A stretch of DNA of 5,494 nucleotides from an uncultured Collinsella sp. (lineage in GTDB: Bacteria; Actinomycetota; Coriobacteriia; Coriobacteriales; Coriobacteriaceae): the NCBI GenBank assembly GCA_958446785.1, contig CAUCXP010000119.1, positions 1 through 5,494 on the forward strand. The letters are read 5' to 3'. How positions within the stretch are numbered: the stretch's first letter is position 1; each line of letters begins with the position of its first letter. The notes beneath the pieces are model-generated. The model made no database searches. It was not told the origin of the DNA and saw nothing but the letters and a program-made list of their open reading frames with translations. Below, in pieces: positions 1 through 5,494 of this stretch. Made by a program: the position numbers and the translations under genes.

Positions 1-524
1 TGGTTCCACAGGTGTTCGTCTTCCATCACGCAACGGTTGAGCGGTGTGATAACGCCGCCCGGGTCCACACTGTTGGCGATGGCCTGCGGCGCCAGGCGGT
101 TTGCAAGGTTTTTGGTATAGGCGATAACGCCGCCCTTGCTGGCAGCATAGGCAGGAAACTCCGACCCCGTATGCCCGCTTGCCGACCCCACATTGACCAC
201 GGATTTGATAGCCGGCGCCGGCTTGGCAGCAAGCCCCTCCCCCACAAAGGCGTAGCGCTCGGTCACGTTGATGGTGCCACACAGGTTGGCGGCGATGTCG
301 TCAGCCGAATCCTGTACACCGGCAACGTTCACGATTACCTGAGGCTCAAGGTCGCTTGGAAACGAGTCCGGCTCGCGAACATCAACGATCAGATGGCGGT
401 AGCGCTCGTGTTCGATCGCCGGCAACAGCAGGTCAAAGCCCACGACCTCGTGGCCCTCATCCAAAAAGCGCTGCACGCACGCGGCTCCGATACCGCCCGA
501 AGCGCCCGTGATCAAAACCCGCAT
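1..524 (-). CDS. Short-chain dehydrogenase/reductase (SDR), C-terminus beyond window
   Basis: NAD(P)-dependent oxidoreductase of the classical SDR family, probably a soluble cytoplasmic enzyme. 174 codons are visible; classical members have about 250, so the C-terminal third, which largely sets substrate choice, lies outside the window. The Rossmann cofactor motif TGASGGIG is at residues 6-13. An acidic residue at the end of strand beta-2 (VVGFD, Asp31) hints at NAD rather than NADP. NVAG (66-69) is the usual NNAG-type motif. The catalytic tetrad can be assigned as Asn80, Ser114, Tyr126 and Lys130 (YAASK), followed by the conserved PGG turn near 155-157. The start is ATG at 524-522 with AAGGAG (535-530) five bases upstream. 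It lies 9 bases after the transporter gene, so the two are very likely co-transcribed. The family call is firm. The substrate is unknown and no link to queuosine metabolism is visible. Confidence 0.93.
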   Translation of the reverse strand, partial: MRVLITGASGGIGAACVQRFLDEGHEVVGFDLLLPAIEHERYRHLIVDVREPDSFPSDLEPQVIVNVAGVQDSADDIAANLCGTINVTERYAFVGEGLAAKPAPAIKSVVNVGSASGHTGSEFPAYAASKGGVIAYTKNLANRLAPQAIANSVDPGGVITPLNRCVMEDEHLWN

Positions 525-529
525 ACTTG

Positions 530-535
530 CTCCTT
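530..535 (-). promoter_or_regulatory. Ribosome binding site of the SDR gene, overlapping the upstream stop codon
   Basis: AAGGAG lies five bases before the SDR start ATG, and its first two bases are the last two of the TAA stop of the transporter gene (536-534). This arrangement fixes the SDR start and suggests translational coupling: ribosomes finishing the transporter clear or refill the SDR start. Confidence 0.8.
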
Positions 536-1256
536 AGGCGGTTGCGTGGCGCTCGAGGTACTCGGAGCCCACATTCTCGCGCTCCCAGCCGCGCACGACC
601 TTATAGCCCACGGGGCTCAGGAAGACCTCGCACAGCAGCTCGGCAACAGCGCCGGTCAGCGAGCACATAAGGACCTGCACCCAGGTCCAACCAAAGAACG
701 TATGGCTCACCACAATGGCAAAGACCAGGTTGTCGATAAACTGACCAATACCCGTAGACACATAGGAGCGGAAGGCAAAGCTCGCAAAGTTATTCTTTTT
801 GAGCATACGGCCGAGCGACTGGTTGAGCGTGGAGTTAACCACGGCAGAAACGAGCATTGCCAGCGAAGAGCCCAGCACCACGTACCAGGTGCCGCCGATG
901 GTGGCGTTAAGGGCGTTGTTGACCTCGATCATGCCCGTGTCGTAGTAGGCGCCCCACATGCCGGGCGTGAGCGAGCATGCCCAAAAGCACAGGCTCACGG
1001 CCAGGTTGACCAGCAGCGCGAGGATAGAGATTTTGATGGATGCCTTGGCGCCAAAGCGCTTGCAGATCATGTCCTGGCACAAAAACGAAACCCAGCTCAC
1101 CACAAAGCCGCAATCGAGTGCCAGATACGGCAGGCTGATGAGCTCTTTGTTGGCCAGCAGGTTCATCATGATGACGCTCACGAAAAACAGCGAAACCGTT
1201 GCCGCGGGAATGCTCCGCAACAGGACCTTGTAGTCCTCCATGACCTTCTTGATCAT
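534..1256 (-). CDS. Queuosine precursor transporter, YhhQ/VUT family (DUF165)
   Basis: Integral membrane protein of 240 residues, the usual size for the COG1738 VUT family. E. coli YhhQ of this family imports the 7-deazaguanine precursors preQ0/preQ1 for tRNA queuosine. About six hydrophobic segments are visible, near residues 16-35, 41-61, 73-96, 122-143, 163-188 and 192-215. Family hallmarks are the early MNLLANK stretch (31-37), the Asp-containing second helix followed by a KRFGAK loop (66-71), and RSYVSTGIGQFIDNLVF (163-179), which matches the conserved S-T-x-x-x-Q-x-x-D-x-x-x-F signature of helix 5. The start is ATG at 1256-1254 with AAAGGAG (1269-1263) six bases upstream. It heads a unit with the SDR gene and has its own promoter and a structured leader. 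The substrate is inferred from the family; another purine-like compound cannot be excluded. Confidence 0.9.
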   Translation of the reverse strand: MIKKVMEDYKVLLRSIPAATVSLFFVSVIMMNLLANKELISLPYLALDCGFVVSWVSFLCQDMICKRFGAKASIKISILALLVNLAVSLCFWACSLTPGMWGAYYDTGMIEVNNALNATIGGTWYVVLGSSLAMLVSAVVNSTLNQSLGRMLKKNNFASFAFRSYVSTGIGQFIDNLVFAIVVSHTFFGWTWVQVLMCSLTGAVAELLCEVFLSPVGYKVVRGWERENVGSEYLERHATA

Positions 1257-1262
1257 TATGTA

Positions 1263-1312
1263 CTCCTTTGGTTTTAGGTTTAACGAGCAGGATATCGGAC
1301 CCGAACTGCTCG
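1263..1312 (-). promoter_or_regulatory. Structured leader of the transporter gene, candidate preQ1-like riboswitch
   Basis: Seen directly on the minus strand: a perfect 7-bp stem CGAGCAG (1312-1306) / CTGCTCG (1290-1284) closes a 15-nt loop (TTCGGGTCCGATATC). An A-rich tail TTAAACCTAAAACC (1283-1270) follows and joins the ribosome binding site AAAGGAG. Loop bases GGGT (1302-1299) could pair with either ACC in the tail (1279-1277 or 1272-1270), making an H-type pseudoknot next to the Shine-Dalgarno. PreQ1-I riboswitches are built this way: a small stem, a loop beginning UUC, and an A-rich tail that pairs back to the loop beside the ribosome binding site. They commonly precede queuosine genes. 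The 15-nt loop is longer than in the best-known examples and I could not score it against a covariance model, so the riboswitch call is an inference. Confidence 0.4.
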
Positions 1313-1341
1313 GACGCCCCGGTCTTGAGACGACGGTGGGT

Positions 1342-1370
1342 ATGATAGCCGCTCATACGGCATCAGGCAA
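1342..1370 (-). promoter_or_regulatory. Sigma-70-type promoter for the transporter-SDR unit
   Basis: -35 TTGCCT (1370-1365) and -10 TATCAT (1347-1342, 5 of 6 consensus bases) are separated by exactly 17 bp. Transcription should begin near 1335, giving a leader of about 80 bases that contains the whole hairpin. The promoter sits immediately after the prfC terminator, so the transporter unit appears to be transcribed independently of prfC. Confidence 0.65.
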
Positions 1371-1407
1371 GTAAACGGCGCGGCAGCCCCGCAGGGCCAC
1401 CGCGCCG
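1369..1407 (-). terminator. Intrinsic terminator of prfC
   Basis: Six bases after the prfC stop codon, the minus strand has an 8-bp GC-rich stem CGGCGCGG/CCGCGCCG (1407-1400 with 1383-1376). A 2x2 internal loop, a 4-bp inner stem GCCC/GGGC and a TGCG loop follow. After the stem comes TTTACTT (1375-1369), a short and imperfect T tract. The very stable stem and its position make termination likely; the weak T run makes it less than certain. Confidence 0.72.
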
Positions 1408-1412
1408 ATGCG

Positions 1413-3026
<1,614 letters not shown>

Positions 3027-3031
3027 GCGGA

Positions 3032-3037
3032 TCCTTT
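3032..3037 (-). promoter_or_regulatory. Ribosome binding site that decides the prfC start
   Basis: AAAGGA lies five bases before ATG 3026. It falls between that codon and an in-frame upstream ATG at 3044, which itself has no convincing Shine-Dalgarno. This favours the shorter, 537-residue protein. Confidence 0.75.
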
Positions 3038-3073
3038 CTTGCATTGAGTGCGTTACGTCGTTGAAACCGTACT

Positions 3074-3079
3074 ATTGTA
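3074..3079 (-). promoter_or_regulatory. Possible -10 element of the prfC promoter
   Basis: TACAAT (3079-3074, 5 of 6 consensus bases) would start transcription near 3067, about 40 bases before the prfC ATG. No good -35 hexamer lies 16-18 bp further upstream, so the promoter would be weak or need an activator. A 13-bp dyad ATAGG-GCA-CCTAT (3096-3108) covers the place where the -35 would be and could be a protein binding site. Confidence 0.4.
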
Positions 3080-3163
3080 GCCGCGAAATCCCGCCATAGG
3101 GCACCTATCAGGACAAATTCATCAGCCAAGATCGCTGTGTAGTGGGCAGCCGCCTTACGGACT
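3080..3163. other. Non-coding stretch between the prfC promoter and the repeat array
   Basis: No reading frame with a ribosome binding site and no RNA gene was recognised here. The only visible structure is the 13-bp dyad at 3096-3108. The last 23 bases (3141-3163) occupy the place of an inter-unit spacer before repeat unit 1 but do not resemble the other spacers, which all begin AAAC. Confidence 0.5.
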
Positions 3164-3220
3164 GTCTCGATCTGTAACATCTAGCCATCAAAATCGACTC
3201 CAGATGTTACAGATCGAGAT
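3164..3220. repeat. Palindromic unit 1 of the array
   Basis: Arms 3164-3182 and 3202-3220 pair over 19 bp; only the outermost pair is G-T. The loop is 19 nt (3183-3201). The left arm begins GTCTCGATCTGTAACAT. The spacer is 3221-3243. Confidence 0.9.
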
Positions 3221-3243
3221 AAACGGCTGGGAAGATCGACGCC

Positions 3244-3300
3244 GTCTCAATCTGTAACAGAAAGACGGGTTTTGAGCCTCTACCTGTTACAGATTGAGAT
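3244..3300. repeat. Palindromic unit 2 of the array, with a dissimilar centre
   Basis: Arms 3244-3260 and 3284-3300 pair over 17 bp. The innermost pair is G-C where the other units have T at that left-arm position. The 23-nt centre differs from the other three; read on the opposite strand it shows a CAAAA core like theirs, which suggests this centre is inverted. The spacer is 3301-3323. Confidence 0.9.
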
Positions 3301-3323
3301 AAACAAGCAGGCAGGCAACCAAT

Positions 3324-3380
3324 GTCTCAATCTGTAACATCTAGCCACCAAAAACGGGCCCTAGTGTTACAGATTGAGAT
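3324..3380. repeat. Palindromic unit 3 of the array
   Basis: Arms 3324-3339 and 3365-3380 pair over 16 bp. A bulged T at 3340 is then followed by a further CTAG/CTAG pairing (3341-3344 with 3361-3364), leaving a 16-nt loop. The spacer is 3381-3403. Confidence 0.9.
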
Positions 3381-3403
3381 AAACGAGCAGAAAGGTCGGG
3401 TCT

Positions 3404-3460
3404 GTCTCAACCTGTAACATCCAGCTGCCAAAACCGACTCCAGATGTTACAGATCGAGAC
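3404..3460. repeat. Palindromic unit 4 of the array, with two arm mismatches
   Basis: Arms 3404-3421 and 3443-3460 pair except for A-C (3409/3455) and C-A (3411/3453). The left arm carries the variant GTCTCAACCTGTAACAT. This is the unit next to the gntR promoter; 3461-3483 is its 23-bp spacer-like tail. Confidence 0.88.
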
Positions 3461-3496
3461 AAACGAACGAAGGGCCAGTCGAGCCTACATTTCCTC

Positions 3497-3526
3497 TTGC
3501 ACAACTGTGCATAGTGTATATATACT
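3497..3526 (+). promoter_or_regulatory. Probable promoter of the gntR-ABC operon
   Basis: A -35-like TTGCAC (3497-3502) and -10 TATACT (3521-3526, 5 of 6 consensus bases) are separated by 18 bp. The -10 lies in an unusually AT-rich patch of this GC-rich window, about 50 bases before the gntR start. The -35 match is modest and TATATA (3519-3524, 16-bp spacing) is an alternative -10. Confidence 0.5.
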
Positions 3527-3552
3527 GTGCTTACCGGTTATATACACGTGTA
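3509..3552. promoter_or_regulatory. Dyad symmetry over the gntR promoter, candidate GntR operator
   Basis: Three overlapping symmetries are visible. An imperfect 22-bp dyad (3509-3530, 18 of 22 symmetric positions) overlaps the -10. A 9-bp perfect inverted repeat GTGTATATA (3514-3522) / TATATACAC (3539-3547) has 16 bp between its arms. A 10-bp perfect palindrome TACACGTGTA is at 3543-3552. YtrA-type GntR regulators usually repress their own operon through inverted repeats at the promoter, so these are the best operator candidates. Which dyad is bound is not decidable from sequence. Confidence 0.5.
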
Positions 3553-3574
3553 GCCCAACAGCTAAGGAGCCGCT

Positions 3575-3955
3575 GTGGACATCATCCTATCCAACTCGAG
3601 CGACAAGCCCATCTACGAGCAGATCTCCTCGCAGGTCAAAGCGCAGATCCTTTCGGGCGCACTCGCTGCGGGAGCCAAACTACCCAGCATCCGTGCGCTC
3701 GCGAGCGACCTCGGCGTGAGCGTCATTACCACAAAGCGCGCCTATGCCGACCTGGAGCAGCTCGGCTTTATCTGCACCATGCAGGGCAAGGGCTGCTTTG
3801 TCGCCGAGGGCAACCAGGAACTCTTGCGCGAAAACCAGCTCTGCCATATCGAAGAGTTGCTTGCGCAGGCCGCTACGCAGGCCGAAACCCTGGGCGTCAC
3901 GCGCGACAAATTGCACGAGATGCTCGACCTTATAGCCCCCGAAACCATGCAGTAG
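3575..3955 (+). CDS. GntR-family transcriptional regulator, YtrA subfamily
   Basis: DNA-binding repressor of 126 residues, the short YtrA layout: an N-terminal winged helix-turn-helix with only a small helical C-terminal tail for dimerisation and no large ligand domain. Diagnostic parts are PIYEQISSQVKAQILSGAL (12-30), KLPSIRALASDLGVSVITTK (35-54), which contains the recognition helix, and the wing GKGCFVAEG (71-79). Residues 80-126 form the tail. The start is GTG at 3575 with TAAGGAG (3563-3569) five bases upstream; no nearer ATG matches the family N-terminus. It is the first gene of an operon with an ABC ATPase (23-base gap) and an ABC-2 permease. It most likely represses this operon until a drug, peptide or envelope stress relieves it. 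The stimulus is unknown. Confidence 0.95.
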   Translation: MDIILSNSSDKPIYEQISSQVKAQILSGALAAGAKLPSIRALASDLGVSVITTKRAYADLEQLGFICTMQGKGCFVAEGNQELLRENQLCHIEELLAQAATQAETLGVTRDKLHEMLDLIAPETMQ

Positions 3956-3978
3956 CCATCTGCAAGAAAGGCTATACC

Positions 3979-4860
3979 ATGCAAAACTTGCTAGAACTCA
4001 AAGGCGCCTCACGCCGCGTAAGCGACCGCTTTTCGCTACGCGATGTCACGCTCACCGTGGAGCCCGGCCAGATTGTCGGCTTTGTGGGCGCAAACGGCGC
4101 CGGCAAGACAACGACCATTCGTGCCGCGCTCGGGCTTATAAAGCTCGATGCCGGCGAGGTGCATCTGTTTGGACAGCGCTGCGACACCAACGCGCCCGAC
4201 GAGACGCAGCGCCACCTGCGCTCCCGCGTCGGCCTTGTCCTGGACACGTGCCCCTTCCCCTCCACGCTCAAGGTAGGCCAGATCGAGAGGCTCGTAGGCC
4301 CGGCGTACCCCACGTGGAGCTGCGAAACGTTCGCCGGGTTCATCGACCGATTTGGCCTCGATCCCAAGGCAAAGGTCAAGGACCTCTCCCGCGGCATGGG
4401 CATGAAGCTGCAGCTCGCGTGTGCGCTCAGTCACAATGCCAAGCTGCTCGTTTTGGACGAAGCCACCGCGGGCCTCGATCCCATGGCGCGCGAAGAGCTG
4501 CTCGACGAGCTGCTTGCCTTTGTCGCCGACGGCCAACACAGCGTGCTGCTCTCGAGCCACATTACGTCCGACCTCGATCGCGCCGCCGACCGCGTCATCT
4601 GCATCGATAACGGCTCGATTATGTTTGACCTGCCGCGCGAGGACATTACCGACCGCGCCGGCATCGCCCACTGCACCCAAGCACAGGCCGCCGAGCTTAT
4701 GGCTTGCGTCGAAGGCGCCCGTGCCGCCCACCACGCCTATAGCGTGGACGTGCTCGTGCCCAACCGTCGCGAAGCGCTCGAAGCCTTCCCCGAGATTCCC
4801 TGCGATCGGGCAACCATTGATGACTATCTTCGCCTCATACTGAAAGGGGCTTCGAAATGA
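3979..4860 (+). CDS. ABC transporter ATP-binding protein (YtrB/PmtA-like)
   Basis: Nucleotide-binding subunit of an ABC exporter, 293 residues, acting at the inner face of the membrane with the permease encoded next. Walker A is GANGAGKT (37-44), the signature LSRGM (136-140), Walker B LLVLDEATAGLD (156-167, with Ala where DEPT is usual) and the switch histidine His194 in LLSSHITSDLD. At the Q-loop position the sequence reads VLDTCPF with Asp89 instead of Gln, a departure from the general ABC consensus. Residues after about 225 form a divergent C-terminal tail. The start is ATG 3979 with AAAGG (3967-3971) seven bases ahead; the reading frame is open much further upstream, but that part overlaps gntR in another frame and is not coding. 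It overlaps the permease by four bases (ATGA), so the two are translationally coupled. The substrate is not known. Confidence 0.95.
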   Translation: MQNLLELKGASRRVSDRFSLRDVTLTVEPGQIVGFVGANGAGKTTTIRAALGLIKLDAGEVHLFGQRCDTNAPDETQRHLRSRVGLVLDTCPFPSTLKVGQIERLVGPAYPTWSCETFAGFIDRFGLDPKAKVKDLSRGMGMKLQLACALSHNAKLLVLDEATAGLDPMAREELLDELLAFVADGQHSVLLSSHITSDLDRAADRVICIDNGSIMFDLPREDITDRAGIAHCTQAQAAELMACVEGARAAHHAYSVDVLVPNRREALEAFPEIPCDRATIDDYLRLILKGASK

Positions 4861-5494
4861 AACGCGCCTTTATGTCCGAGCTCGCCATCGTTCGCACGCT
4901 TGTCCCGAGCATTGCGGGCGTCGGCTTGTTCATCTTCGTCGTGCTGACGCTCGCCAACGCGTCGGATGGCGATTCCGGCATGAGCGCCGGCGCCTGCGCG
5001 GTCAGTGCCATGTCACCCATCATGGTCATGAGTTCGCTGGCCGGCTTCGACAATCAAAATGGCTGGGAGCGTTATCGGGCGACGCTGCCCTTCTCGCGCA
5101 AAGACATTATTTGTGCCCGCTACCTGTGCATCGTTGTCTTCTCGGCCATCATGGCCTGCGCCGCCGTGCTTTTGAACATCATCGTCCTTCCGCTCTTCAA
5201 CAGTGCGGGCGTGACCTCGACAGGACAAACCGTCTTTGAGATCGTAATCGCCTCGACAGCCTCGATGCTCATCTCACTCATGATGGTATTTCTGGCGCAG
5301 CCGCTGTTCTTTCGCTTTGGACACATGGAGGCGCTGCGCCTTTCCGTCGGCCTGTTTGCCCTGCTCGGATGCCTTGCCATGGCCGCACTGAGCTCCTCCA
5401 ACCCCATCAGCAACTGGCTTATGTCGATTGCCGGGGCGAACCCCGATCCTGCCGTCCTCGGCTGTCTGTGCGCAGGAATTGCCGCGCTGGCCCT
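4857..5494 (+). CDS. ABC-2 type permease, C-terminus beyond window
   Basis: Membrane subunit of the exporter. 212 codons are visible with no stop, so the end is missing. The N-terminus is followed by hydrophobic segments near residues 11-33, 43-64, 89-113, 128-151, 160-178 and from about 199 on. The cytoplasmic loop NGWERYRATLPFSRKDIICARY (68-89, inner part YRATLPFSRKDI) is the characteristic motif of the ABC2_membrane_5 group found beside GntR-YtrA regulators. ATG 4857 overlaps the ATPase stop as ATGA, with AAAGGGG (4843-4849) seven bases before it. It should pair with the ATPase as a (probably homodimeric) exporter, unless a second permease gene follows beyond the window, as in pmt-type operons. 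The substrate is unknown; antimicrobial peptides or lipids are typical for the class. Confidence 0.92.
   Translation, partial: MKRAFMSELAIVRTLVPSIAGVGLFIFVVLTLANASDGDSGMSAGACAVSAMSPIMVMSSLAGFDNQNGWERYRATLPFSRKDIICARYLCIVVFSAIMACAAVLLNIIVLPLFNSAGVTSTGQTVFEIVIASTASMLISLMMVFLAQPLFFRFGHMEALRLSVGLFALLGCLAMAALSSSNPISNWLMSIAGANPDPAVLGCLCAGIAALA

Larger units (their letters stand above)
3164..3483. repeat. Tandem array of four 80-bp palindromic units (eight alternating 17-bp motifs)
   Basis: Four units start at 3164, 3244, 3324 and 3404, exactly 80 bp apart. Each is a 57-bp inverted repeat (about 17-bp arms, a 23-bp centre) followed by a 23-bp spacer beginning AAAC. Counting arms, the motif RTCTCRAYCTGTAACAN occurs eight times at an exact 40-bp pitch, with orientation flipping every time. 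The arms are strongly conserved, while centres and spacers have diverged but are still recognisably related. Arm changes in units 1-3 preserve pairing (for example C-G in unit 1 versus A-T in units 2 and 3). The array ends 13 bp before the -35 of the gntR promoter. Possible roles are a regulator-binding array, transcribed hairpins, or a REP-like dispersed palindrome that amplified locally. No coding frame in it is credible. Confidence 0.93.

Noticed and set aside
1..524. Bile-acid hydroxysteroid dehydrogenase.
   Set aside because: Collinsella is known for such SDR enzymes, but the visible part carries only general SDR motifs and the substrate-binding end is missing, so the specific call is not supported.
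3164..3460. Integron attC sites or transposon ends.
   Set aside because: The AAAC following each right arm superficially recalls attC core bases, but there is no matching GTT core on the left, no cassette frames and no integrase or transposase in the window.
3164..3460. Rho-independent terminators formed by the repeat hairpins.
   Set aside because: No T tract follows any of the stems on either strand, and the stems are not GC-rich.
3164..3483. CRISPR array.
   Set aside because: The repeats alternate in orientation, the would-be spacers are related to each other (shared AAAC start and CAAAA cores), arms are only 17 bp, and no cas gene is nearby.
3444..3719. Open frame of 91 codons starting inside the last repeat unit.
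   Set aside because: It has no ribosome binding site, its beginning is repeat sequence and its end lies out of frame inside gntR.
3514..3978. N-terminal extension of the ABC ATPase by about 155 residues.
   Set aside because: The extra part overlaps gntR in another frame, has no domain resemblance, and ATG 3979 has a good ribosome binding site and the normal family N-terminus.

Overview
The window looks like chromosomal DNA from a GC-rich actinobacterium of the Collinsella / Coriobacteriia type. That placement is an inference from the high GC content, GC-rich third codon positions and gene content; nothing in the sequence proves it. There are five protein genes, two of them cut by the window ends, and a striking non-coding repeat array.

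Left part (1-1412, minus strand): a two-gene transcription unit. A six-helix membrane protein of the YhhQ/VUT (DUF165, COG1738) queuosine-precursor transporter family (534-1256) is followed after 9 bases by a short-chain dehydrogenase/reductase (1-524, C-terminus beyond the window). The unit has its own promoter (-35 TTGCCT, 17 bp spacer, -10 TATCAT) just after the intrinsic terminator of the upstream prfC. The leader contains a 7-bp hairpin and an A-rich tail that runs into the ribosome binding site. That layout resembles a small preQ1-type riboswitch, which would suit a queuosine-precursor transporter.

Middle part (1413-3026, minus strand): prfC, peptide chain release factor 3, full length and with every GTPase motif intact.

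Intergenic region 3027-3574 lies between the divergent prfC and gntR genes. Near prfC it holds a weak promoter and a small dyad. From 3164 to 3483 it holds four tandem 80-bp units, each a 57-bp palindromic hairpin plus 23 bp. Seen another way, a 17-bp motif occurs eight times, exactly 40 bp apart, in strictly alternating orientation. The array stops just short of the gntR promoter, which itself carries palindromes suitable as a GntR operator.

Right part (3575-5494, plus strand): a YtrA-type GntR regulator, an ABC ATPase and an ABC-2 permease (cut by the window end), tightly packed with a 4-base ATGA overlap between the last two. This is the classic self-regulated GntR/ABC export module seen in ytr- and pmt-type operons. 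The substrate cannot be read from sequence.

The array at 3164-3483 and the transporter leader hairpin are the two items that ordinary gene annotation would miss.
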